This document shows positions 11,435-22,174 of a stretch of DNA of 64,000 bases, one piece after another. The notes under the pieces are model-generated. The model was not told where the DNA came from. It did no database searches and saw only the letters and a list, made by a program, of their open reading frames with translations. Each line of letters starts with the position of its first letter. Within the stretch, counting starts at the first letter, position 1. Source of the DNA: Chaetomium olivaceum (lineage: Eukaryota; Ascomycota; Sordariomycetes; Sordariales; Chaetomiaceae); contig JAYWVB010000025.1 in the NCBI GenBank assembly GCA_039881045.1, positions 1 to 64,000 of the forward strand, in the 5' to 3' direction. The translations under genes and the position numbers were made by a program.

Positions 11435-13573
11435 ATGGCTGCCGAAACCCCTAAACCCGATCCTGCAAAGGCTATCGAAGCCATCCGCGAAGCTCGCCCG
11501 CCCGCGACTGACCGATTTACCTACCTGACCATCGTCGAGACGAACCTTTGCCCCGAAGTGCTCCCGACCCTTAATGAGGTGCTCCAGGACCCGGGGCTCA
11601 CCCAGGAGATAGGATGGGATCTGGTGTTCAACCTCGTCAGCCTGCCCGGCGCCGAGGCATGTCTCGAGACGGTCGCCCGGCTGGGTAACCCCCGCGAGGT
11701 CATCCTCAAAGTGCTCGAGACGCTTGAACTATTGGAGACTGAAGAACGGGAGGAGGAAGAAGAAAACGACGACGAACAAAGGAAACCCAAACCAGCCGTC
11801 TCACCAACCGACAAATTCATCACCCTCCTCGGCATGCTCGCCATCCTGCACAAGCGCATCCGGACCAAGTACCCCAGCCGCTTCCTCGCGCAGACCCTGC
11901 AGACCGTCTACCGCACCTACCGCCCCAACCAGGAGATGACGGCGTCCGTCCTCAACCTAGTGCACAGCCTGTCCGGCCAGCGGCGGCCCCCGCTCCCGAG
12001 CCGGAAATCCAGCGTGAACGTGGCCAACCCGGACCAGACCGGCGACGCCTCCAAGAACGCCCCCGACCCGGAGGCCGACCGGGACGACCGCGAGGACCCG
12101 GACGAGACCGACCTCCAGCAAAAGCTGCTGCTGAGCTTCGCGACCTGCATCCTGGAGGCCTACGCCAACGGGAACGAGATGGCGTGGGCGGCCCGCCTGC
12201 TCGAGTTCTACAACCCGGAGAAGATCGTGCCGGGGCGGCGGACCTTGATGGCTGCCTTTAGGGAGGAGCAGGAGCTGCTGTCGAGGGATTCGATTGTTGG
12301 AAAGTTGGTGGTGAGTATTTTTCTAGGCTCTGCCCAGCATACGACTCTGACTTTTATAGGCACTCATAGGTGACCTCGGTCTCGACTCGTGCTCCAAGGC
12401 ATTCATCCACCAAGTCTGCGACGGCCCGATGCACAGCGAGCCCCTCGAGGAGCCAGACCTCTCGAGCCCGGACAAGGTTGCCCTCTCGACGGGCGGCTGT
12501 GTCTGCCTGGTGGCCTACTGGGCCTTTTCGTCGACCGTCTTCGACGCCAGTCACCCGCAGCCCGAAATGCACGTCTTCCCCGAGCACTTTGCCGTGCTCG
12601 ACAAGTTCCTCCAAGACGACGCACACTCGCAGATCCAAAACTCGGTCGGCACCATCGAGGCCCTCATCACCATCGGCCTCTGGCTCGAGTCCAACAACCT
12701 CGTCTCCACGAACCCATCCTCCCCGCTCGCCAACCCGACCGCCTCGCCAGAAGACCCCACGTCGGACTTCATGCGTTACATCCACCTGACCACGCTCATC
12801 GCCCTCTACCACCCCTCCATCCAGGTCCGCAACGCAGCGAGCGTACTTGCCGGCCTGGTGCTGCATGCCAACCCGGAAGACGACGACCGGCTCAAGATCC
12901 TCGAGGACCTGCTCGAGAACTGCATGTTCGCGACGCTCAAGGCGCGCGCCGTCGCCTGGCTGCGCGAGGAGCTGCTGGCGGCGCAACAGCAACAACAAAA
13001 ACAACAAACACAACCGTCCCAACAAACACAACAGCAGCAGCAGCAGCAGCAAGAACAACAACAACAACAACAACAAACCACCAACCTCTTCGCCACCCCG
13101 CAAGCCCTCGAAACAGTGCAATACGTCGTCTTCCCCCCGCTCGCCTCCCTCCTCGACCTGCCCACGCTCGGCCTCGTCGAGTACCTGACCGCCAACGCGC
13201 CCTTCCTCATGCAGGCTGTCAACTTTGCCCTATTTCTCTGGGGATCATCGTCATCGTCATCATCAGCAACAGCCGCAGCAGCAGCGGGGGAGGGGAAGGC
13301 GAGCGTGAGCGTGAGAGTGAGAGTGAGAGCGCGAACGGCAGCAGGTGGAAGCATGTGCTGCCGGCGAACATGGAGGCGACGGTGAGGGAACGGTGGCTGG
13401 AGCCGCTGAGGGAGGTGGTGGAGAGGGTGGAGCGGGAGAGGGGTGGGGAGCTGGAGAGGGAGGGCGTGGAGCTGGGGCCGCTGGGCGGGGAGTTGGAGGT
13501 GTTGGGGGAGAGGATGGGCAGGTTGGGGGTTAGGCGGGGGAGTAGGTGTGCTGTCGGGAGGGGTAGGGGGTAG
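11435..13573 (+). CDS. DUF1760 / Yap1-binding-protein (Ybp1/Ybp2-like)
   Basis: A protein of about 696 residues. The start sits in CACCATGGC. Exon 1 (11435-12310) joins exon 2 (12360-13573) in phase across a 49-bp intron (GTGAGT...TTATAG). The all-helical, HEAT-like sequence with an acidic insert (EEREEEEEND, about residue 105) and conserved segments (LLSFATCILEAY, RNAASVLAGLVLH, NCMFATLKARAVAWL) fits the DUF1760 family. In yeast this family binds Yap1 for peroxide signalling and also has a kinetochore role. A Gln-rich tract (about 12984-13076) sits in the C-terminal third. The frame shifts once within the Ser/Ala/Gly low-complexity stretch near 13290, matching one missing G in a GGGGG run; the new frame gives a sensible tail (VLPANMEATVRERWLEPL). 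The family call is from recalled resemblance; a role in this fungus is inferred. Confidence 0.8.
12984..13076 (+). repeat. CAG/CAA polyglutamine tract in the DUF1760 gene
   Basis: Mixed CAA/CAG codons encode several Gln runs split by Lys, Thr, Pro, Ser and Glu. Mixed codons suggest an older tract than a pure CAG expansion. It is in frame and inside the coding exon. Confidence 0.85.
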
Positions 13574-14720
13574 GGGTGGGTGATAGAATGTGGATTGTTG
13601 TGTGTCTGTTAAGGGGGTTGAGCATGAGGTTTCTTTCTTGCTGTGTATGTGGATGGTTTAGGGAGAAGGTTAGGAAGAGGTTACGTAGTAGGGGAGGTGG
13701 GGTTAGTCCCGTCTTAGTCCAGAAGCAGTGGGTTTACACACACAGAGATGTGATATATCGCCGCTTGAAGGGGCAATCAAAGTACCAAGATGGTCTTGAC
13801 ATAGGCAGGCCTTGAAAACCATCACTCTCCATTTATACGTGTACCATCCGAGTTCGTGCCATTTGAGCCATCCTAGTGTATGTACATGTACCTGGCAAGG
13901 TGCTAGGGGGTTTGGTGGGAGTGGGAGTGGCAGAATTGGAGTGGTGGAAGGTTGAAAGGCTCGAGGTTTGTGTGAGTTTTGGTGCTCAAAACATCCAAAC
14001 TCAAGGAATGGCCGAGTGGTCTAAGGCGCCAGCTTGGGGTTGATAAGATAAGGACTTGGCACGATATGCTTGGCAACGGCTGTGTCCGATAACGCCAAGC
14101 CATTAGAACCAGGGTGCCAGGAGAGACCGCTCCGGCCACTGAACCCCTGTCGCTCGGCACTGGCTGATGATGTCATTGCAACTTACAAGCTGCAACACGC
14201 GCAAAGAGAGACGGCACTGGGCGCAGTGGGCGGGAAGGAGCAAGACAATGCGGATTTACACCATTCAAAGTTGCCCTTTGGTTTCCAATCGACAGGCACG
14301 CCAAGCCAAGGACGGGGCCTGGACCATTCATGAATTTAAGGATCGGGCAGACGGGATAGGCTCGTACGGGGTGAACTTGAACTTGAGAGGTACCGCCACA
14401 ACAACGGCACTTGGCGCTAAACATTGGGCGACTCGGCACTACGTCAGGGACACACGAATTAAATGAGGAAGTGGGCGAGTCCTAGTGCACAAGAGAATTT
14501 TAGTATAGATTGTATTCCGTCCGACTATACGAATACATCCATCTCTTCTGCTTGCCACACTCTCTCAAAATTTAACCCCATGCGTTAGCTGGAGATCATC
14601 TCACACCGCCGATCTCCAACCCCCAACCCCAGCCCAATCCAACAGATAAAAGAAAACACAACCATCATCACCATTCATCCACCCACCTTCAAATAATAAA
14701 TAATAATACCAGCACCCGTC
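13574..14720. other. Intergenic region with a solitary tRNA 5' half
   Basis: Between the DUF1760 gene and the glucosyltransferase gene. The only recognisable element is the tRNA-Leu-like fragment at 14002-14033. The stretch before 14720 is A/T- and C-rich leader-like sequence (AATAATAAATAATAATACC). No protein gene is supported. Confidence 0.55.
14002..14033 (+). pseudogene. tRNA-Leu 5' half (truncated)
   Basis: GGAATGGCCGAGTGGTC followed by TAAGGCGCCAG matches the acceptor/D-arm half of a fungal tRNA-Leu, including a full A-box (TGGCCGAGTGG). No anticodon stem/variable arm and no B-box (GGTTCGAxxCC) occurs in the following 200 bases, so the gene is cut near the anticodon stem. It is probably a relic left by breakage or insertion. 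Confidence 0.5.
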
Positions 14721-17700
14721 ATGTCAACATTAACCCTTCCCACATCGTCGGAGGAGGAGGGCAACAGCAGTAGCAACCCCGTCCGCGTCGAAACAGTCAC
14801 CCACCGGACGGCCGCCAGGTCGCTGTCCTCCGCGACGGGCAGCACGGCAACATCATCTACCCTTCATACGTGCCACCAGAGACCCAACCCCCGGGCCCGC
14901 TCCACGGTACCGGTACCGGTGCGCCGTTGCAGGAGGCACAAACACAATCACAGATACACCCTCCGCAATCAGAGCACGCCCACGCCCTCGCGGGGCCCAG
15001 TCACCAGCAGGTACAGGAAGTGGAGTCTGTCGAGGCGAGCGATGAGGTCGCGCTGGATGTGCATGGCCCGAGGCCGCCGCAGGTGGGTAGGGGCATGCGG
15101 CGCGCGGCAACGGATGTTGATGGCGCGGCCCAGAAAGCCGATGCCGCTGGGGCTCAACATGCTGAACAGAAGAAGCATGAGGAGGTGTTAGGCAGTGAAT
15201 CGTCTGACTCTTCCTCTTCCTCTTCCGAGTCTGACGATGACGAGGAGGGAGCGGGGGGATATCAGCGGCCGGCCAAGAAAAAGAAGCCGCGGCGGCAGAA
15301 AAAGAACAACGACGACGACGACGACGACGACGACAGCCGCTTCCGCCGCTTCCACTTCAGCAACGAGCACTACCACACCCGCGGCAAGGTCTCCAAGCGC
15401 GACGGCCGCCTGGCCATCTCCCTCAGCGACATGAGCAACACAGGCTACCTGGCCAAGGCACTGGGGAGCGCCGCGCGCAAGATGGCACCCCTCACCAAAC
15501 TCACCGAAGACACCACCGGCAAGGAAGGCGAAGGCGAAGGCGAGGGCGAGGGGGAAGGCAAGGGGGAAGAAGGCCCAGACGCCGGCGCGGACAAGGCGGC
15601 GCGCAAACCGCCGCGAACAGCAGCAGCAAAACCCACCACCCAGCAGCAGCAGCAGCACGCACCACCCGCCTCCCCCACAACCACCACCACCACCCCCCAC
15701 CACCATCCCCGCCCCCCGCGCCTCAACATAGTGATCATGGTGATCGGGTCGCGGGGCGACGCGCAGCCCTTCCTGCGCATCGCCTCCCTCCTGCACACGC
15801 AGCACGGGCACCGGGTGCGCATCGCGACGCACCCGGCCTTCCGCTCCTTCGTGGCCGACGACTGCCCGGGCGTCGAGTTCTTCTCGGTCGGCGGCGACCC
15901 GGCCGAGCTGATGTCCTTCATGGTCAAGAACCCCGGCATGATCCCGACGCTGGAGACGGTGCGGGCCGGGGATGTGGGGCGGCGCCGGGCGAGCATGGCG
16001 CGCATGTTCCGCGGGTTCTGGAGGGCGTGCATCAACGCCACGGACGACGAGGAGGTGGATCGCGGGAATGTGAGGATGATGGGCGAGCGTGACCCGTTCG
16101 TGGCCGATGCGATTATTGCGAATCCGCCCAGCTTTGCGCACATCCATTGTGCCGAGGCGCTGGGCATTCCGGTGCATCTGATGTTTACGTTCCCGTATAC
16201 CCCGACCCAGGCGTTTCCGCATCCGTTGGCGAGTGTGAAGAGGTCGAATGTGGACCCGGGGTATACGAATTGGATCTCGTATCCGTTGGTCGAGATGATG
16301 GTGTGGCAGGGGCTGGGGGATTTGGTGAATGAGTTCCGGGTGCGCACGCTGGGGCTGGATCCGGTGGTATGTGGTTTTTTTCCTTTTTTTTTTTTTCCCT
16401 TCTCCCTCAGTGCGGTGTTGTTAGGTGCCTTCTGGTCCCCGTTTCTCTCCTTCCGTTGCCAACCCGTGCCCATAGCTAACATCGGATGGTTAGTCCACGT
16501 TATGGGCTCCCGGCACGGCCTACCGGCTGCATGTGCCATTCACTTACCTCTGGAGCCCCGGGCTGGTCCCAAAACCGCCAGACTGGGGCGACGAGATCGA
16601 CGTGGCGGGGTTTGTGTTCCTAGATCTGGCGTCCTCGTTCGACCCGCCCCAGGAACTCGTGAAATTCCTCGAGGAAGGGGACGAACCGCCGATATACATC
16701 GGGTTCGGGTCGATCGTGGTGGACGACGCGGACCGCTTCACCAACATGATCTTCGAAGCCGTCAAGAAGGCCGGGGTGCGGGCGCTCGTGTCCAAGGGCT
16801 GGGGCGGGCTGGGCGGCGACAGCCTCGACGTGCCCGACGGCATCTTCATGCTCGACAACACGCCGCACGACTGGCTGTTCCCGCGGGTCCGGGCCTGCGT
16901 GATCCACGGCGGCGCCGGCACGACGGCCATCGCACTCAAGTGCGGCAAGCCGACCATGATGGTGCCCTTCTTCGGCGACCAGCATTTCTGGGGCAGCATG
17001 GTGGGCAACGCGGGCGCCGGGCCGGACCCGATCCCGTACAAGCACCTGACGGCGGACAAGCTGGCCGAGGGGATCAAATACTGCATCACCGACGACGCGA
17101 GGAAGGCGGCGGAGAAGCTGGCTAAGAATATTGCGGAAGAAGGGGACGGGGCAGAGAACGCGTGTCGGGCGTTTCATAGGGGTTTGGTGCTGCAGGGGCG
17201 TCGGTCGATGAGATGCTCCATCCTACCTGACCGGGTGGCTGTCTGGCGGATGAAGAACACGAAGTTGAGGTTGAGTGCGGTGGCGGCCGATATGCTGGTG
17301 GAGAAGGGGCTGCTGTCGTGGAAGAAGCTGCACTTGTTAAGGCACAACGAGTGGAACGACTTTGAGGGGCCAGGCGAACCACTGACAGGAGCGGCTGGGT
17401 CGTTGATGAGTTCGGTAGGGAATGTTTTTGGTGGCGTTGGGAAGGTGCCATATCGGATTGGGAAGGGCGCGAAGAAGAGGAGGGAAAAGAAGAAGCAGAA
17501 AAAGGAGAAACGAGAAGGAAAAAACACGGACTCAAGCGAGGATAAACAAGACTCGGAGGAGCATAAACAGGACTCGGTGGAAGGTAAACAAAGCTCTCAA
17601 GATTCCAAACCCGACGGTTCTCAACAAAGCGACTCCAACGAGGAGGTCCCTCACATCGAAACAACAACAACGCACGCCATAAACCGGCAAACGACAGCTT

Positions 17701-18694
17701 CTACAGCCGGCACCAACCCCGTAGAAGACGCGGCTCGGCAGGTAGGCCGCGGGGCAGTCAAATCGGCATCCGCGCTCGCACGCACCCCAGTTGACCTGAT
17801 CCAGAGTCTTGCGCAGGGCTTCCACAATGCGCCGCGGCTCTACGGAGACGACACAGTCCGGCGGCCGACGCGGGTGACGGGCATCAAGTCCGGGCTGCGG
17901 GCGGCCGGCGCGAGTTTGGATATGGGATATACGACGGCTGGACGGGCGTCGTCCGTCTGCCGGTGCGGGGCGCCCGCGACGACGGCCTACGCGGGTTCGT
18001 GCCGGGCGTCGGCATGGGGCTGACCGGGTTTGTCCTGAAGAACATCGCTGCGCTTATTGGGCCGGTGGGTTATACCCTGAAGGGGGTTGTGAAACAGGCC
18101 GAGCGGCGGCGGCAGCCCATCAAGTACATCAGGAAAGCAAGAGTTGTGCAGGGGAAATGGGAAGGCGCCCTCCTGTCCGAGGAGGAAAGGAGGAAAAAGG
18201 CGGAGGAGGTGGTGGCCGGGTGGAGGCTGATGAGGCAGCTATGGGAGGAGATGAGGCGGGTGGAGAGAAAGGGAGAGAAGGGCTTTAGGGGGAGGTTTAG
18301 CGGCAACGCGAAGAGGCTGAGGAGGAACCCGGAGTGGGATGCCGTGTTTGAGAACGTAGACGTTGCACAGCGGGCGATGGATGGTTTGAAGAGAGGGGAT
18401 GGACTTGCTAGTGTCCTGGGAAAGGGGGATGCTGCGGTGGTTGAGTCAAACCCGGCCTCGTCGAAGGAGATGAACGACAACGACAACGACAACGGCTCTT
18501 CCACGCTTGCGGACAAAGACGCACCCAGCTCGCCACACGACTCGGGACACGGAATCCCGGCCGATGAGGTTCCGGCCAAGCCGGTACTGGATGAGGATGG
18601 GAAAGAGGACGAGAATCCCTTCGCAGCCACGACGCCCGCCATCGCGGAGAACAAGGCTGAGAACAGACAGACTATGGCGGCACTCGATCTCTAA
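14721..18694 (+). CDS. UDP-sugar-dependent glycosyltransferase (GT1/GT28 fold, sterol-glucosyltransferase-like)
   Basis: About 1,282 residues. Exon 1 is 14721-16366 and exon 2 is 16494-18694, joined in phase (GTATGT...GGTTAG). A low-complexity, acidic/Gln-rich N-terminus leads to the GT28 N-domain (NIVIMVIGSRGDAQPFL, HRVRIATHPAFRSFV, ADAIIANPPSFAHIHCAEAL). The C-domain follows, with the donor-binding block IYIGFGSIV, HGGAGTTAIALKCGKPTMMVPFFGDQHFWG. Fungal relatives glucosylate sterols or other lipids. The PH/GRAM regions of Atg26 are absent. A C-terminal Gly-rich segment after residue 1,040 (GVGMGLTGFVLKNIAALIGPVG) looks amphipathic and may bind membrane. The frame changes near 14810 and at 17923-17926; each equals one missing base and restores splice phase. 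The acceptor lipid is unknown. Confidence 0.85.
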
Positions 18695-20347
18695 GCGTCG
18701 ACTTGATTTGACAATTAGCTCGCGGCCCAGCCAAGCTATGTGTTTGTTCATGTGCCGTTTCATCTTGTCCTGCGATGGCCGCCAGTATCGCCACCATCAC
18801 CATACTGTGTAGCTGGGGTTGCTGTGCCTCCCTCAGCCGAAACATCAGGGGTGCCACATGGAAAGTGTTTCCGCGGGTGCACCACATGGCGGGAGGTGCA
18901 ACTGCAGCGGCGAGGCCGACGGGGTTTTGCATTCGAGTTTCGAGAATCCGTACGTACATACATAGTAGGGGGGGGGGGGGGAGGTTGCAGAATATGTAGA
19001 GTCGGTGTTCGGGACGGAATACCGATGTGTGCAACCAAACCCAAAGAATGCATAATTCGGGAGCCGAGTTGTGCGTGCCGTTGAAGAGAAATTAATATTT
19101 GTTTCCGTTCTCGCGCACCTGCCAAATGCAGCTACAAGAATCGAAATGATTTCCAACTTGAAGCCCAACAAAAACACGAAATCCGGTGAGGGCAGATTGC
19201 GGAACGGCTTTTCACATCTTGGGATAACTATGTACGACAGTATTTTGAAGTCGGTCTGGTTTGTCTTTTTTTTTTTCCTCGAATGTCGATGCGCGACCAG
19301 GTTCCCTTGATGGGATGGGTTGGGATGGGATGAGATGATCTGCATCCCGGTTCAGACGGAAACAAAAGTTGTGGACCATAGGGCCATCGTTGTGGATCCG
19401 CACGCTCGATGTGCTTCTCGCTTGTTAGCGGGTAGCCTAAAATGGTGCCTTGGCAGGAACTGAGGAGACGCTATTTTTCGCATCGTTGAGAGGAGTTAAT
19501 TCACTCAGCTTTTCTCTCATCCGACGAGATCCGGCTTCACAACTGTAAGGCTTCATTCAACCCCCACTCAAACCCTCATGTTTTTTTTTTCTCCCTTCTC
19601 TTTGTCTCAAATTACTGCCGTCATCTCTTTCCACCCACCAGGATTCGCCAGTCAAGAGGTCTGGACGCCGTCAGCATGCGGGGCGCTAGTGAAGATGAGC
19701 ACTAGTGATGACGCGAAAAAGAGAAAACCCCGTCAGCTCCGCCGCTGCCAATTCATGGGGGCCAGCGGCGTGGCAGCCTCGAAAGGTGTGTTGCCTTAGA
19801 GCGTCGGGATATTTTCAGGCTGTTTCCAGCCAAATGAAAGGAGCTGGGCTTGAGACTAGCCCCAACAAGCCGTTGCTGAGTGATGATCGCATCTGCTGAG
19901 TTACCGACTCTGCGACCCTGCACCACTACCTTGACTCCTCCGTACATACACAGTACTGTGTACATAGTTACCCCGGACGAGGGGGGTTCCATTTTAACTA
20001 GTTATATGCATGCAGCTGTTCCCAGGGCCACGTTCACGTCGTGCAGTCAAGAAAGCTTGGTGCCCGAGATAGACTCCGATCTCACCCTCGCTGACGTTGA
20101 ATTTATTCTCGTATCCCCGCTACCGCCGCGTCGAATTCTACTCCCCTTTTCATATTCTCGCTTGCTCGCTGAACCGACGGAACATAGCCAAAGGGAGACA
20201 AACATGTCCTTCTCACAACAACACCACGCACCACAATCAGGATAGCAACACCACCACCCAACCCCCGGCCTTTGCCTGGCCTCACCTCAATCACCACACA
20301 CATTCTCCTTCACACATACACAAATACAAACAAACACACACCCAAAA
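18695..20347. other. Intergenic region
   Basis: Tandem-oriented genes flank it. It holds a 14-base G run at about 18968-18981, repeated short TACATA motifs, and a CA-rich leader (about 20290-20347) just before the next ATG. No gene or RNA was recognised. Confidence 0.55.
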
Positions 20348-21769
20348 ATGGACAGCCCCATCCACCCCGACCTCCAACCCAACCCGCGCTCCCGCCCCGG
20401 CGCCATCCCGGTGCCCTTCCCCATCCGCAACGACCCGCTGATCCAGGGGCACGACATCGAGCTGGCGCCGCGCCCCTTCGAAGAGACCACGCGCAACCCC
20501 ACCCCGGAGGTCCTCCCGCCCTCCCACCCGGAGCTCGCCACCGGGCCCGACCACAAACCCCCACAGCCCCATCCCTACGCCCTCGCTCTTTCTCCGGACG
20601 GGGAGGGGGAGGGGGGTAACCATAACCATGCGGTGCTGCCCAAGGCGTGGGAGGCCAAGAGCGCGCACATGTACGACGGCAGCCGGCCGGGCTCGGTGCA
20701 TAGCCAGAGCGTCGTTGGGAGTCATTATACGGGGCATGGACATGGGCATGGGCATGGCCACGCGCATGCCTACTCTGTGGCGACGACGGTGCCGATCTCG
20801 GCCGGGTCGGTGGGGTTGCCGCCCCATACGGGGCAAGGGGGCCGGTATAGTTATACGGACTTTAGCAGTCCGTTTGATCGGAGCCCGTTGGTGGATCCGC
20901 CGCCGCCGTCGGGTGGGCAGGGGGGAGGGAGAGGTGGAAGGCGGGGTGGGAAGATGGGGGGAGGGTGGTTTGGCGGGGAGGGGGAGCCGATTTGTGGGGT
21001 GAGGAGGCAGTTGTTTTGGGTTGGGTTGGCGATAGGGGTGTTTTTGCTTGTTGTTGCTGTTGCGGTGGGTGTGGGGGTGGGGGTTGGGCTGGCGGGGGGT
21101 GATGACAGGTGAGTTGTGTTTTGTTTTGTTTCTGGTGGTTGTGGTTGGGGAGGTTGTAAGGGGTCAAGCTGGTGAAAAGGGAGGGGGGCGGGTTTGGTCG
21201 TCCTCCGGGATGTACGGCATCTCGCTCCTGTCCCCTTTCACTTTGCCGGCCGTTGATTGCCTAACCCCTTCATTCATACCGGACCAAATAACTAACCAAC
21301 CACCCTTACAGCGAAACAACACCATCCGCCTCACCGACCAGGACTCTTCCTCTCCCCACCGCAAGCGCCGGCCCATCCACAGGCCTCATATCATGTCCCG
21401 TCGCCAACCTCACCCTCTACACATCCCCGGAGAATCCCCAAAAGAGCTATCTCCTCCTGTGCGGGCGAGGTACGTGTTCCCCCAACCCCCCATTTCTTGC
21501 TCCCCTTACGCAGACTAACCGCCCGCCCCCTCCCAGACTACAACTCCAACCTAGGCGACACCGAAGACCTCTACCACGCCCCGACCGACACGCTAAACGA
21601 GTGCATGGACCTGTGCGCCTCACAGGAAGGGTGCGTGGGCGCGGGCTGGGGCGAGGGCGACTTCGACGACGGCCGCCCCACCTGCTGGCTGAAGAGCGAG
21701 CTCGGGGAGCCCAACGACGCGCCGCTGTGGAGCTTTGCGGTGGAGGATACGGGGAAGTTGAGGTTCTGA
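20348..21769 (+). CDS. Single-pass membrane protein with PAN-like ectodomain
   Basis: 383 residues in three exons (20348-21108, 21312-21469, 21537-21769), all in phase with no frame break. The first 220 residues are Pro/Gly-rich and presumably cytosolic, with a His/Gly tract (GHGHGHGHGHAHA, about 20737-20772). A strong transmembrane helix follows (LFWVGLAIGVFLLVVAVAVG). The short C-terminal part has a Ser/Thr/Pro stalk and a Cys-containing fold (CMDLCASQEGCVGAGWG...TCWLKSELG) resembling PAN/Apple-type modules. With no signal peptide, a type II topology placing the C-terminus outside the cell or in the lumen is inferred. Such proteins are common and uncharacterised in Sordariomycetes. A binding role for carbohydrate or protein is a guess from the fold. 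Confidence 0.8.
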
Positions 21770-22174
21770 TATGTACTGTATATGTACATACCATCATCTA
21801 CTTGTATAACGAGTGGGTTGTTGGGAGGTTGGTGTGTGTTTGTTTTGGGATACAAAGTGGCGGAACTTGCTGGGCAAGGACTGGCTTGTTGGCTGGTGGG
21901 GTGAGGAATGGTAGGTAATTTGGGTGTTTGGGATGGGCGCCTCCAGGAAAATGGCGGTGGGCGGGCATTGGGACAGGCGTAAAGGGCATTGTATATTTCA
22001 CGGAATTGGGCCGCTGATTTGACGGGGCCATAACCCGCAATTTAATGTGTTATCCACGTTGAATTCTCGCATCAAAGCAACTTCATTGCACACTTAAATT
22101 ACGCGGCTACAAGCAAACAGCAACATTAGATGCTTGTCTCGTAACCCACTCACTCGCCTACTCAACCCAACCCC
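21770..22174. other. Convergent 3' region
   Basis: 404 bases between two gene ends. No terminator motif beyond A/T-rich sequence, and no gene. Confidence 0.6.

Noticed and set aside
15188..16222. 344-codon minus-strand frame
   Set aside because: Antisense to the glucosyltransferase coding exon.
18968..18981. G-quadruplex from a 14-base G run
   Set aside because: A single uninterrupted run without loop-separated G tracts; no sign of a regulatory role.
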